Below, in pieces: positions 25,491 to 34,390 of a stretch of DNA of 64,000 bases; position 1 is the first letter of the stretch; every line of letters begins with the position of its first letter. Below the pieces are notes generated by a model. That model was given only the letters and a program-made list of their open reading frames with translations, searched no databases and was not told where the DNA came from. Both the position numbers and the translations under genes were made by a program. The stretch comes from Vicinamibacteria bacterium (lineage in GTDB: Bacteria; Acidobacteriota; Vicinamibacteria; Fen-336). The DNA is taken from positions 62,001 through 126,000 of the forward strand of contig JAMQGV010000017.1 in NCBI GenBank assembly GCA_025994075.1, read 5' to 3'.

Positions 25491-26896
25491 TAGAAGATGA
25501 TCTGGGCCTGGAGCCGCAGCTCCTTGTTCTTGGTGCCCTTGCCGGAGTTGGCGGCCTCGTCCTCGAGCTGGCCGAAGTCGGCCTGCAGCTTGAGGGCGTG
25601 GCGGGCGTAGTAGTAGCTGATCGCGCCGCGGATCTCCTTGCGCAGGTTGTCCTCGCGGGCGTCGGTCGGGTCGTACTGGCCGATGCGGGCCGCCACTTCC
25701 CACTTCTTGGCCTTGTCGAGCAGGTACGACGCCTGGGCGAAGAAGCCGTCGGAGTTGAACTTGGCGCCCGTCTCCGGCGTGCGCTCGCGCATGTAGTACT
25801 CGCCGGTCGCGTAGAAGCGCTTGTACTTGAAGATGGCGTCGAAGCCCCAGATCGTGTCCTTGAGGTCGTTCCCCGTGGTGGCGCCGTGGAAGTCGTTCTT
25901 CTCGAAGTTGGCGGCCACCGCGAAGATCGGGAAGTCGGTCGAGTCGAAGTCGGCCTCGGAGTACATGGCGCCCGAGATCCAGGCGCGCTGGTTGAGGGCC
26001 ACCCGGCCGGTCGGCTGCCACATCACGCGCGCGTTGAGCTGCAGGTTGCCGTTGTCGTTCGCGGAGCGGGTCAGGCCGTTGCCGTTGAAGACGCCGGCGC
26101 GGTACTCGATCTTGTTGTTGAGGCTGCCGAAGATCGCGACGCCGGTGTCGCGGCCGCGCGCGTACTGGTTCGAGACCTCGGCGCGGTCGACGAAGCTCTG
26201 GCTGCCCGAGGACGTCATCTCCTGGTGGCCGAACGGCACCTTGAACTGGCCGGCGATCACCTTGAACTTGCCCTTGCCCTTGGTGAAGTCGATCGCGATG
26301 TTGGCGTCCTCCAGGATGGCGCCGGCGTTGCTGCCCGTCACCGCGGGCCAGTTGGCCTGCAGCTCGTAGCTGATCCAGCTCTTGCCGAACGCCCATCCCT
26401 CGAACTTGGTCTTCACGCGGCGCAGGCGGAAGCTGGGCTTGGCGTCGCCGGCGGCATCGGTCCCGGACAGCCGGACCGAGTCGTCGGGCAGCTCCTCGGT
26501 GAAGCGGACCTGGATGCGGTTCGAGATCTCGAGATAGGCGTTGTCGGTCGTGATGCGCGTCTTGCCGTCGCGCCACTCGACCCGCTGGGTCGGCGACTTC
26601 GGCCGCTCCACGACTTCCTTGATCCCGTACTTGAAGAAGAACAGCTCGAGCGCCGTCTCGTTCTCGGCGACGACGGTCGCCCCGTCGGGACCGGCGCCCG
26701 GGCGCGTGATGGCGACGCCCATCTCGCCCGAGACCTTCCACGCCTCCCACGTCTTCTTGCTGTTGAAGACGTAGAAGCGGTCGTCCTTCTTCTCCTCGGC
26801 GTAGAACAGACCCTGCGCCCAGGCGGGAGCGGCGAAGACCGCGGCCAGGACCAGGAACGCGGCGGCCTGCAGGCCCCGCACGAACCCCTTGCGCAT
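25490..26896 (-). CDS. Phosphate-selective porin O/P (OprP) family outer-membrane protein
   Basis: 468 aa. A Sec signal (FLVLAAVFAAPAWAQ) precedes a beta-barrel sequence with alternating hydrophobic residues, ending in the aromatic terminal strand QAQIIF. Segments such as FRLRRVKTKFEGWAFGKSWISYEL and GQFKVPFGHQEMTSS fit the OprO/OprP family, which brings phosphate or polyphosphate through the outer membrane. ATG 26,896 has AGGAGGACA just upstream. It has a four-unit PhoB-like box and precedes pstS. The ligand is inferred from context. Confidence 0.88.
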   Translation of the reverse strand: MRKGFVRGLQAAAFLVLAAVFAAPAWAQGLFYAEEKKDDRFYVFNSKKTWEAWKVSGEMGVAITRPGAGPDGATVVAENETALELFFFKYGIKEVVERPKSPTQRVEWRDGKTRITTDNAYLEISNRIQVRFTEELPDDSVRLSGTDAAGDAKPSFRLRRVKTKFEGWAFGKSWISYELQANWPAVTGSNAGAILEDANIAIDFTKGKGKFKVIAGQFKVPFGHQEMTSSGSQSFVDRAEVSNQYARGRDTGVAIFGSLNNKIEYRAGVFNGNGLTRSANDNGNLQLNARVMWQPTGRVALNQRAWISGAMYSEADFDSTDFPIFAVAANFEKNDFHGATTGNDLKDTIWGFDAIFKYKRFYATGEYYMRERTPETGAKFNSDGFFAQASYLLDKAKKWEVAARIGQYDPTDAREDNLRKEIRGAISYYYARHALKLQADFGQLEDEAANSGKGTKNKELRLQAQIIF

Positions 26897-26948
26897 CGAA
26901 GTGTCCTCCTTGGACGGCTGTGGCGTGGACGAACCCACAGGCGTGCGC

Positions 26949-27003
26949 AAGCTAGGCGGTGCCGGTGACGGCGCCGTGACGCATGCGTGAACATCGTGTT
27001 AAC
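26949..27003 (-). promoter_or_regulatory. Porin promoter with four 11-bp PHO-box-like units
   Basis: On the + strand GTGAC, GTGAC, GTGAA and GTTAA begin at 26,965, 26,976, 26,987 and 26,998. On the transcribed strand they read TTAAC, TTCAC, GTCAC, GTCAC toward the gene. Ten bases after the last GTCAC is TAGCTT (26,949-26,954), a possible -10, the same spacing as between PHO box and -10 in E. coli pstS. This is the best E. coli-like box in the window. Confidence 0.7.
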
Positions 27004-27071
27004 GACCGTCACGCGATCGCCGCTTCGGGGCCGAGCCCCCGTCACCGGCAGGGCCTAACGTCCTGCCCAAC

Positions 27072-27287
27072 ATGGCGATGCGCTCGACGTACTCCCGACC
27101 TGGCGGCCCCGCGCGCGTGTGGCGGAAGCGGGCCGAGAGCAACCCCGGACCACGGCCCGGCCTGGAACGGCTGGTCCACTCGCCTGCTCCGCCGCTCAGC
27201 GAGCAGGAACTGCGGGACCTCGAGGAAGTCTTCGGCGCCTCGGCGCTGGAACTGGGCCTGGTGCCGAGTTACCCGGCCTCCGCCTGA
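27072..27287 (+). CDS. Small hypothetical protein
   Basis: 71 aa. The first 40 residues are basic and Pro-rich; the last 30 (PLSEQELRDLEEVFGASALELGL) form an acidic amphipathic helix that looks protein-like. No family recognised. It lies on the + strand between two - strand genes, and I see no clear promoter, so it may be spurious. Confidence 0.3.
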   Translation: MAMRSTYSRPGGPARVWRKRAESNPGPRPGLERLVHSPAPPLSEQELRDLEEVFGASALELGLVPSYPASA

Positions 27288-27299
27288 GCGCGTCCTGCC

Positions 27300-27653
27300 T
27301 CAGCGGCGCGAGGCGCGGCGCAGGCGTTCGGCCATCACCCGCATCACCTGCAGGGCGAAGAACGGCGTCTGCTGGACGAGGAACAGGAAACGCTTCTCGG
27401 GCACCACCACCACCTTGCAGTCCGTGCGCGCGGCCGCGGTCGCGCTGCGTGGCGAGTGGTCGACGAGCGCCATCTCGCCCACGATCTGGCCGGGCCCCAG
27501 CACCTCCAGCACGGCGTCGCCGATGCGGAGCTCGACTTCGCCCTCCTGGATGGCGTACATCGCCTCGCCGATCTCGCCTTCGCGGAAGATCACTTCCCCG
27601 GCTGCGAAGTGCGTCGCTTCTTCTTTCCGGAACAGGTCGATGGTCGTGCTCAT
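27300..27653 (-). CDS. Cyclic-nucleotide-binding domain protein
   Basis: 117 aa, a stand-alone CRP-type jelly roll: FAAGEVIFREGEIGEAMYAIQEGEVEL, then the phosphate-binding cassette GEMALVDHSPRSATAAA, with the Arg and Glu positions that contact cyclic nucleotides. No DNA-binding domain. It probably binds cAMP, cGMP or a related ligand and acts through a partner. ATG 27,653 is used rather than a start 11 codons upstream. It diverges from the Cys-rich gene at 27,765 and both promoters carry paired 11-base repeats. Confidence 0.8.
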   Translation of the reverse strand: MSTTIDLFRKEEATHFAAGEVIFREGEIGEAMYAIQEGEVELRIGDAVLEVLGPGQIVGEMALVDHSPRSATAAARTDCKVVVVPEKRFLFLVQQTPFFALQVMRVMAERLRRASRR

Positions 27654-27678
27654 GGCGGCGGGGAGTGTGAAGGCGCCG

Positions 27679-27742
27679 CGTGACATTCCCGCGACGCCGG
27701 GCCGGCAGACTTGCGCGCACGATTCGTCACGCGAATGTCACG
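27679..27742. promoter_or_regulatory. Symmetrical pair of PHO-box-like sites in a divergent promoter
   Basis: CGTGACATTC (27,679-27,688) and GAATGTCACG (27,733-27,742) are perfect inverted copies. Read toward each gene, both sides show two units 11 bases apart: GTCGC then GTCAC on the left, GTCAC then GTCAC on the right, each with GAAT in between. Ten bases after each GTCAC is a weak -10-like hexamer. The distances to the start codons are similar (25 and 22 bases). Confidence 0.6.
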
Positions 27743-27764
27743 ACGACAGCCGAGATTCCCGGGC

Positions 27765-27986
27765 ATGACGGAAAGCCCCCACGGCCTCTTCACGCCCGGC
27801 ACCCACGTGCTCGAGTGGTGTCGGGATTGCCGCCACTTCACCTGCGGCGAGTGCCCCGGCGACGGGGAGTACGGGCGGGCCTGCGCCCTGCCGGACTGCA
27901 GCCTGCGCACGCCGGGCGCGCCTGCCGTCCTGCCCAACTGGTGGGATCGCCTGCGACGCCGGGCCCGGGTGTGGTGGAACTCGTGA
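27765..27986 (+). CDS. Cys-rich small protein with three Cys pairs
   Basis: 73 aa. Cys19-x2-Cys22, Cys27-x2-Cys30 and Cys40-x4-Cys45 suggest a zinc- or iron-binding knuckle. The C-terminus is rich in Trp and Arg (NWWDRLRRRARVWW), which could bind membrane or nucleic acid. No family recognised. The start at ATG 27,765 follows a possible -10 at 27,752-27,757, so the mRNA may be leaderless. The PHO-box-like units upstream suggest phosphate control. Confidence 0.55.
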   Translation: MTESPHGLFTPGTHVLEWCRDCRHFTCGECPGDGEYGRACALPDCSLRTPGAPAVLPNWWDRLRRRARVWWNS

Positions 27987-28036
27987 ACCTCCATCCCTGA
28001 GGCGCGGGGCCGCCCCGCACGCCCTGCGCCCCCACC

Positions 28037-28052
28037 TGGAACGCCACTTGCT
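28037..28052 (+). promoter_or_regulatory. Sigma-54-type promoter
   Basis: TGGAACG-CCAC-TTGCT matches the RpoN consensus (TGGCACG-N4-TTGCA/T) except for one base, with GG and GC ten bases apart. The start of transcription would be near 28,063, just before AGGAG and ATG 28,077. No activator site was identified. Confidence 0.55.
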
Positions 28053-28076
28053 TTCCAGAAGTGCAGGAGACGGACC

Positions 28077-28325
28077 ATGGCGGAGAAGCACCGGATCGAG
28101 ATCGTCGGGCCGCTCGGCCCCCGGTGCCTCGCCGCAGAGCACGCGGTGCACCAGGTCGTCGAAGAATCCCACGCCAACTGCGAGGTGGTGCTCGACGTGA
28201 CGCCGGAGCGCCTCTTCGACCTCGGCGTCGTCCGCACCCCCGCGGTCGTGCTCGACGGCCGCCTGGTCCTGGCCGGCCGCGCCCCGACGGAAGACGAAGT
28301 CCGCGTCCTGCTCGGCGTCGCCTGA
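28077..28325 (+). CDS. Thioredoxin-fold small protein with a single active-site Cys
   Basis: 82 aa, the size of the MTH895-like thioredoxin group. The cis-Pro loop is clear (VVRTPAVVLDGRLVLAGR) and the end matches (TEDEVRVLL). The CxxC motif is reduced to GPRC: only Cys17 remains, plus Cys35 outside the motif. A dithiol mechanism is thus unlikely; a monothiol or metal-binding role is possible. It has a Shine-Dalgarno AGGAG and a sigma-54-type promoter. Confidence 0.7.
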   Translation: MAEKHRIEIVGPLGPRCLAAEHAVHQVVEESHANCEVVLDVTPERLFDLGVVRTPAVVLDGRLVLAGRAPTEDEVRVLLGVA

Positions 28326-28364
28326 GAGCCGGCGTCCCCCGCCACCGGGCACAATAGGCGCCCG

Positions 28365-30908
28365 ATGGACGCGCCTCTCTACGACCGGCTGCCGCCGGGC
28401 CGCGCCAATGCCGACGAGCTGCTCGGGCGGTTCCTCGACTACGTCGACACCCGCGGCCTGAGCCTCTACCCGGCGCAGGAAGAGGCGGTGCTCGAGCTGT
28501 TCGAGGAGCGCAACGTCATCCTCAACACGCCCACCGGCTCGGGCAAGTCGCTGGTCGCTTCCGCGCTGCACTTCGCCTCGCTGGCCCACGGGCGGCGCTC
28601 GGTCTACACCTGCCCGATCAAGGCACTGGTGAACGAGAAGTGGCGGGCGCTGTGCCACGAGCTGGGGCCGGAGAACGTCGGCCTGGCGACCGGCGACGCG
28701 AGCGTCAACCGCGACGCGCCGGTCCTGTGCTGCACCGCCGAGGTGCTCGCCAACCTGGCGCTGCGCGCGGGCGCCGAGAGCGGCATCGACGACGTCGTGA
28801 TGGACGAGTTCCACTGGTACGCCGACCGCGACCGCGGCGTCGCCTGGCAGGTGCCGCTGCTGGCGATGCCGCGCACCCGCTTCCTGCTGATGTCGGCGAC
28901 GCTCGGCGACGTCTCGTTCTTCGCCGAGGAGCTGACCCGCCGCAACGGGCGCGAGACCGCGGTCGTCACCTCGGCCACGCGGCCGGTGCCGCTCGAGTAC
29001 GCGTACTCCGAGATCCCGCTGTCGCAGATGGTCGAGAAGCTGGCGGCCGAGGGCAAGGCGCCCGTCTACGTCGTCCACTTCACGCAGAAGGACGCGGCCG
29101 ACTCGGCGCAGGACTTCACGAGCCTCGACCTGTGCACGCGCGAGGAGAAGAACGCGGTGGCGGCCGCCATCGGCGACTTCCGCTTCACGAGCCCGTACGG
29201 CCCCGACCTGCGGCGCTGGCTGAAGCAGGGCATCGGCCTCCACCACGCGGGCCTGCTGCCCAAGTACCGGGTGCTGGTCGAGAAGCTGGCCCAGCAGGGA
29301 CTGCTCAAGGTGATCTGCGGCACCGACACCCTCGGCGTCGGCATCAACGTGCCGATCCGCACGGTGCTGTTCTCGCGGCTGTGCAAGTTCGACGGCCAGA
29401 AGACCGCGGTCCTCTCCGCCCGCGACTTCCACCAGATCGCCGGCCGCGCCGGCCGCAAGGGCTTCGACGACAAGGGTTACGTCGTCGCCCAGGCCCCGGA
29501 GCACGCGATCGAGAACAAGAAGCTCGAGGAGAAGGCGAAGGACGGCAAGAAGGTCCAGAAGAAGAAGCCGCCCGAGCACAACTTCGCCAACTGGGACCTG
29601 GCGACCTTCAAGCGCCTGATGGGCGCGCCGCCCGAGAAGCTGCAGTCGCGCTTCTCGGTCTCCCACGGGATGCTGCTGAACGTGCTGTCGCGGCGCGGCG
29701 ACGGCTGCCGGGCGATGCAGCGGCTGATCCGCGAGAGCCACGAGTCCGAGCGCAACAAGAAGGCGCACTTCGAGCGCGGCTGGCAGCTCTTCCGCTCGCT
29801 CGTCGCGCGCGGCATCGTCGAGATCGTGCCGAAGGACGCGCACGGCTCGAAGCTGCGGGTCAACGTCGAGCTGCAGGACGACTTCTCGATGGACCAGCAG
29901 CTCTCGCTGTACCTGCTGGAGACGCTGCCGCTGCTCGACCCGGAGAGCGAGACCCACGCCCTCGACGTGCTGACGCTGGTCGAGAGCATCCTCGAGAACC
30001 CGGAGCTGATCCTGCGCAAGCAGCTCGACAAGGAGAAGGGCCGCAAGATCGCCGAGTGGAAGGCCGAGGGCCTCGACTACGACCAGCGCATGGCCAAGCT
30101 CGACGAGGTCGAGTACCCCAAGCCGCTGCGCGACTTCGTCTACGACACCTTCAACGCCTTTGCGGACCGCCACCCGTGGGTCGGGGAGGAGAACATCCGG
30201 CCCAAGTCGATCGCCCGCGAGATGTTCGAGGGTTACCGCTCGTTCTCGGACTACGTGCAGGAGTACGACCTCGAGCGCTCCGAGGGCCTGCTGCTGCGGC
30301 ACCTGTCGAGCACGTACAAGACGCTGCGCCAGACCGTGCCCGACGCGTCGAAGTCCGACACCCTGCTCGACATGGAGTACTACCTGCGCGACATGCTGCG
30401 CCAGGTCGACTCCAGCCTGCTCGACGAGTGGGAGCGGATGCTGGACCCGGACTACGAGCCGGGCCTCGCGGGCCCGGAGCTGCGCCCCGAGCGGCCGTCG
30501 GGCCCGCCGGACGTCACGGCCGACGCCCGCGCGTTCACCGCGGCGATCCGCGCCCGCGCCTTCGCGTTCCTCGCGTCGTGGGCGAAGGGTCGGGACGAGG
30601 CGGCGCTCGCGCAGCTCGACGTCGCGACCGACGCGAGCGAGACGCCGTGGACCGAAGAGCGCCTGAAGGCGGCGCGCGCGGCCCACGCGGCCGAGCACGG
30701 CGGCCTGCGCCTCGACCCCGAGGCCCGCAACCAGCGCCACACCCACGTGGAGGTGGCCGACGACCGCAGCTCCTGGCGCGTCGATCAGATGCTCGTCGAC
30801 ACCGCGGACCTCAACGACTGGGTGGCCTCCTGGCGCGTGGATCTCGCCGCCTCCCGCGAACGCGAAGCCCCGGCCCTCCAGCTCCTCCGCCTCGAGCCGC
30901 TCACCTGA
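28365..30908 (+). CDS. Ski2-like DEAD/DEAH helicase with DUF3516 C-terminal region
   Basis: 847 aa. Helicase motifs: Walker [10 protein letters not shown], Ia [10 protein letters not shown], motif II MDEFH (DExH type), III MSATLGD, then domain 2 with [27 protein letters not shown] and [11 protein letters not shown] lysine-rich linker (about 385-405) leads to a 440-residue C-terminal region that matches DUF3516 ([33 protein letters not shown]). The family is common in Actinobacteria; its RNA or DNA substrate is unknown. ATG 28,365 follows an ACAAT-containing -10-like hexamer by nine bases. Confidence 0.92.
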   Translation: MDAPLYDRLPPGRANADELLGRFLDYVDTRGLSLYPAQEEAVLELFEERNVILNTPTGSGKSLVASALHFASLAHGRRSVYTCPIKALVNEKWRALCHELGPENVGLATGDASVNRDAPVLCCTAEVLANLALRAGAESGIDDVVMDEFHWYADRDRGVAWQVPLLAMPRTRFLLMSATLGDVSFFAEELTRRNGRETAVVTSATRPVPLEYAYSEIPLSQMVEKLAAEGKAPVYVVHFTQKDAADSAQDFTSLDLCTREEKNAVAAAIGDFRFTSPYGPDLRRWLKQGIGLHHAGLLPKYRVLVEKLAQQGLLKVICGTDTLGVGINVPIRTVLFSRLCKFDGQKTAVLSARDFHQIAGRAGRKGFDDKGYVVAQAPEHAIENKKLEEKAKDGKKVQKKKPPEHNFANWDLATFKRLMGAPPEKLQSRFSVSHGMLLNVLSRRGDGCRAMQRLIRESHESERNKKAHFERGWQLFRSLVARGIVEIVPKDAHGSKLRVNVELQDDFSMDQQLSLYLLETLPLLDPESETHALDVLTLVESILENPELILRKQLDKEKGRKIAEWKAEGLDYDQRMAKLDEVEYPKPLRDFVYDTFNAFADRHPWVGEENIRPKSIAREMFEGYRSFSDYVQEYDLERSEGLLLRHLSSTYKTLRQTVPDASKSDTLLDMEYYLRDMLRQVDSSLLDEWERMLDPDYEPGLAGPELRPERPSGPPDVTADARAFTAAIRARAFAFLASWAKGRDEAALAQLDVATDASETPWTEERLKAARAAHAAEHGGLRLDPEARNQRHTHVEVADDRSSWRVDQMLVDTADLNDWVASWRVDLAASREREAPALQLLRLEPLT

Positions 30909-30944
30909 CGATTCCGCTTGCCGCGGGGGGCGGCCAGGCGGAAA

Positions 30945-32315
30945 TTGGAAGGCAGGAGGCCCGCGCTGCGCTTCCTGCTCGTCAGCCCCACCTCGCCGCT
31001 GTGGCGTGCCCGGGCCGCCGGGCGCCCCCGCGGCGCCCGCTCGCACCGCTTCTCGATGCTGACGAGCCTGTACGTGGCGGCCTCGATGCCGCCCGGGACC
31101 CGCACCCGCCTCGTGGACGAGGACGTCGAGCCGGTCGACTTCGACTTCCCCGCCGACCTGGTCGGCCTCTCGCTGATGACGTACAACGCGCCGCGGGCCT
31201 ACGAGATCGCCGACGAGTTCCGCCGCCGCGGCCGCACCGTCGTGCTGGGCGGCTATCACCCGACGTTCCTGCCCGACGAGGCGGCGGCCCACGCCGACGC
31301 CGTCTGCGTCGGCGAGGCCGAGGGGACGCTGAGCGCGCTGGTCCGCGACTTCGAGGCCGGCCGGCTGCAGCCGCGCTACGTGGCGGAGCCCGTGGACCTG
31401 CGCGGCCTGCCCGTCCCCGACCGCCGCCTGCTGCGCCGCTCGGCCTACATCACCCCCGACGCGGTGCAGGCCACCCGCGGCTGCCCCTGGGCCTGCAGCT
31501 TCTGCTCGGTGAGCGCCTTCGCGCGGCGGCGCTTCCGGGCCCGCCCCGTGGACGAGGTGATCGACGAGTTGCGCGGCCTGGGGCGCTGGCTGGTGTTCAT
31601 GGACGACAACCTGATCGCCGATCCCGGCTACGCGCGCGAGCTCTTCACCCGCATGGCGCCGCTGCGCAAGCGCTGGGTCAGCCAGTGCAGCGTGCGCATC
31701 GCCGACGACCCGGAGCTGCTGGACCTCGCCGCGCGCAGCGGCTGCGTCGGCCTGTTCGTGGGCTTCGAGTCGCTCTCGGACGACAACCTCGCGGCCTGGG
31801 GCAAGGGGCTGAACCGGCACCGCGACTACGCCCGGGCTGTCGCCCGGCTGCACGCGGCGGGGATCGGCGTCTACGCCGGGTTCGTCTTCGGCATGGACGG
31901 CGACGGGCCCGACGTGTTCGTGCGCACCCTGCGCTTCCTCGACGAGAACCGCGTGGACGCGCTGCAGGCCACCGTGCTCACGCCGTTCCCGGGCACGCCG
32001 CTGCACGCGGAGATGGAGCGCCAGGGGCGCATCACCTCGCGCGACTGGGCGCTGTACGACTTCGGCCACGTCGTCTTCGAGCCGCGCGGCATGTCGGCCG
32101 AGACGCTGGGCGCCGGGAACGCCTGGCTGCACACCCGCTTCTACTCGCGGGCCACCACCTGGCGCCGCATCGCGCGGGCCTGCGGCTACCTCTCGCCCGC
32201 CGTGATCGCCCGCGTCATGGCCCCGCTCAACTTCGGCTACCGCCTGCGGCACCGGGTCGTGGGCACCGACGAGCTCGCGCGGCGCTTCGAGGCCGAAGCC
32301 CCGGCGGGACTGTGA
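30945..32315 (+). CDS. B12-binding-domain radical SAM protein
   Basis: About 456 aa. The first 140 residues have the Rossmann-like layout of a cobalamin-binding domain (LLVSPTSPLW, VGLSLMTYNAPRAYEIADEF, VVLGGYHPTFLPDEA), but the DxHxxG His of base-off binders is not evident. Cys180-x3-Cys184-x2-Cys187 binds the SAM 4Fe-4S cluster. The ELP3-like barrel follows (MDDNLIADP, VGFESLSDDNL, TPFPGTPL). Class B enzymes of this type methylate or rearrange lipids and natural products; the substrate is unknown. No ATG is present; TTG 30,945 fits homology, TTG 30,918 is the alternative. Confidence 0.82.
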   Translation: MEGRRPALRFLLVSPTSPLWRARAAGRPRGARSHRFSMLTSLYVAASMPPGTRTRLVDEDVEPVDFDFPADLVGLSLMTYNAPRAYEIADEFRRRGRTVVLGGYHPTFLPDEAAAHADAVCVGEAEGTLSALVRDFEAGRLQPRYVAEPVDLRGLPVPDRRLLRRSAYITPDAVQATRGCPWACSFCSVSAFARRRFRARPVDEVIDELRGLGRWLVFMDDNLIADPGYARELFTRMAPLRKRWVSQCSVRIADDPELLDLAARSGCVGLFVGFESLSDDNLAAWGKGLNRHRDYARAVARLHAAGIGVYAGFVFGMDGDGPDVFVRTLRFLDENRVDALQATVLTPFPGTPLHAEMERQGRITSRDWALYDFGHVVFEPRGMSAETLGAGNAWLHTRFYSRATTWRRIARACGYLSPAVIARVMAPLNFGYRLRHRVVGTDELARRFEAEAPAGL

Positions 32316-32328
32316 AGAAACGCGACCC

Positions 32329-34329
32329 TCAGCGCGCCTCGAGCAGCACGATCGTCTTGTCGAGCGGGACCATCGCCAGCGTCGCGCCGTCGGGCGACCA
32401 GTTCAGGTGGTAGACCTGCGACTCGCGGGCGACGGTCAGCACACACTCGCCGCTCTCCGGGTCCCACACCTTGAGCGTCCCGTCCGACGACGCCGACGCG
32501 AGGCGCCGGCCGTCGGGCGAGAAGGCGAGGTGGTGGACCTGGTCGACGTGGCCCGCCAGCTCGCGGAGCTTCCTGCCGCTCGTGGCGTCCCACAACACGA
32601 TCCGGCGATCGCTGCCCGCGGTCGCCAGCTCTGCCCCGCGCGCCGCGACCGCGACCGTGCCCTTGCCGTGCTCGAAGCGCGCAGCCTCGCGGCCCGCCTT
32701 CCAGTCCCAGGCCTTCGCCGCGCCGTCGCCTGCGCCCCAGAACAGGCGCGCGCCGTCCGGCGTGAACGCGAGGCCGGTGGCGGTACGCTCGCCGTCGACG
32801 AGCGTGGCGACGACCGCGGCGTCCGCGAAGCGCCACAGCGTGACCGTGCCCTTGCCCGAGGCCGAGGCGACCAGCGTGCCATCGGGGCTCGCCGCCAGCG
32901 CGACGCTGCGATCACCCTCGATCTGCGCGAGCGTCGCGAGCTTCTCGCCGGTCGCGCTCCACAGCACGACCGCTCCGTCGTTGCCGGTGGTGACCAGGCG
33001 CTGCCCGTCGCCACTCCAGGCCGCGCGCACACCCGACTGCGCGTGTCCTTTCCAGGTGGCGACGGCGGCGCCGGTCGCGAGGTCGCGCACCTGCACGAAC
33101 CCGCCCCAGCCGGTCGTCGCGAAGCGCGTGCCGTCGCGGGTGAAGGCGACGTCGTAGGCCGTGTCGGGCAGGGTGAGCGTCGTGCGCGCGGGGTCGAGGG
33201 CCGCCGCGTCCCAGAAGCGCAACTCGCCGTCGTTCGCGCCGCTCACGAAGGAGCGTCCGTCGCCGCTGACGGCGAGCGCGGTCACGGCGGCGTCGTGGCC
33301 GTGCCACACCGCCCGCGGCGCTCCGCTCTTCGCGTCCCACGAGCGCAGCGTTCCGTCCTGGCCCGCGACGGCCAGCGTCGCCGCGTCGACGAAGGCCACG
33401 TCGTTGGTCCACTTCGCCTGCCCCTCGGCCTGGCCGGTCAGCACGTGGGCGAGCTGCCGCGAGGCGACGTCCCAGATGCGGACGCGGCCGTCCTTGGCGC
33501 CGACCGCGAGCAACGCGCCGTCGGGCGAGAACGCGATCGACTGCACGGCCTTGTAGCGCTCGTCGGGCGCCGGCTTCAGGACGACGGGCGGCTCGGACCA
33601 GCGCTCGCTCCGCCACAGTGCGACGTCGTCGTCCCAGTTGCCCGCGGCCAGCGTCGCGCCGTCGGGCGACCAGGCCAGCGCGGTGATCGGTTTCACGCCC
33701 CAGTCCCAGCCCGCCTGCTGCGCGCCGCTCGCCGCGTCCCACACCCGCACGACGCCCCACACGCCCCGCTCCGCGCTGCGCTGCCACGAGGCCGAGGCCA
33801 GCCGGGCGCCCCCCGGGTGCCAGGCGACGACGTGGATGCCGCGGCCGACGCCGTCGACCTTCCACGCTTCCGCTCCGCTCGCGACGTCCCACACCCGCAG
33901 CGTGCCGTCGCTCCCCGCCGTCGCGAGCCGCGCGGAGTCGGGCGAGAAGGCCACGCCGCCCACCGGGCCGGCATGGCCTGCGAATGTGTGGCGCAGTGCG
34001 CGGGTGCGCGCGTCCCACAGCTTCGCAGTGCCGTCGACGGACGCGGTCGCGAGCCACGCGCCGTCGGGGCTCAGCGCGAGATCGCGGACAGCGGCGGCGT
34101 GGGCCGCGACGCGGGCCGCGCTGCGATCGACGAGGCGCTGGAGGTAGCGCCACTCCCAGCCGCGCTCCGGCTCGGGCGCGGCGGCCAGCCACTTCTTCGC
34201 GGCCGCGGTCTCGTGCAGGCGCAGCGTCGCCTCGGCGGCGGCGACGCTCGCGCGGTAGAGCGGACCGGGGTCCTGCGCGCCGAGCGGCAGCGCGCACACG
34301 AGGGCGGCGAGAGCGATGCGGGTGAGCAT
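32329..34329 (-). CDS. Exported WD40-repeat protein
   Basis: 666 aa. A signal sequence (LALAALVCALPLGAQ type, start ATG 34,329) is followed by a short helical segment ending GWEWRYLQRLVD, then about a dozen WD repeats, each with an LAFSPDG-like turn and a VWD/LWD end (KLWDARTRAL, VWDVASGAE, and so on). This should form one or two beta-propellers for protein binding in the periplasm or on the outer membrane. TACGAT lies five bases before the ATG, so the mRNA may be leaderless. It is divergent from the membrane protein gene at 34,391. Confidence 0.85.
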   Translation of the reverse strand: MLTRIALAALVCALPLGAQDPGPLYRASVAAAEATLRLHETAAAKKWLAAAPEPERGWEWRYLQRLVDRSAARVAAHAAAVRDLALSPDGAWLATASVDGTAKLWDARTRALRHTFAGHAGPVGGVAFSPDSARLATAGSDGTLRVWDVASGAEAWKVDGVGRGIHVVAWHPGGARLASASWQRSAERGVWGVVRVWDAASGAQQAGWDWGVKPITALAWSPDGATLAAGNWDDDVALWRSERWSEPPVVLKPAPDERYKAVQSIAFSPDGALLAVGAKDGRVRIWDVASRQLAHVLTGQAEGQAKWTNDVAFVDAATLAVAGQDGTLRSWDAKSGAPRAVWHGHDAAVTALAVSGDGRSFVSGANDGELRFWDAAALDPARTTLTLPDTAYDVAFTRDGTRFATTGWGGFVQVRDLATGAAVATWKGHAQSGVRAAWSGDGQRLVTTGNDGAVVLWSATGEKLATLAQIEGDRSVALAASPDGTLVASASGKGTVTLWRFADAAVVATLVDGERTATGLAFTPDGARLFWGAGDGAAKAWDWKAGREAARFEHGKGTVAVAARGAELATAGSDRRIVLWDATSGRKLRELAGHVDQVHHLAFSPDGRRLASASSDGTLKVWDPESGECVLTVARESQVYHLNWSPDGATLAMVPLDKTIVLLEAR

Positions 34330-34390
34330 GCGCGATCGTACGCTTGCCGCGCGGGCGCAGCGAGGGGGATGATCGCCGCCGGTTCTTCCC

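Noticed and set aside
27738-32252. A 1,504-codon open frame on the - strand
   Set aside because: It is antisense to the helicase and radical SAM genes, is rich in Arg, Ala, Gly, Gln and His with no fold, and arises from GC-rich codon use.
33501-34325. Repeats in the WD40 gene as a DNA-level tandem array
   Set aside because: The repetition follows the protein repeats with diverged codons, not a DNA repeat.
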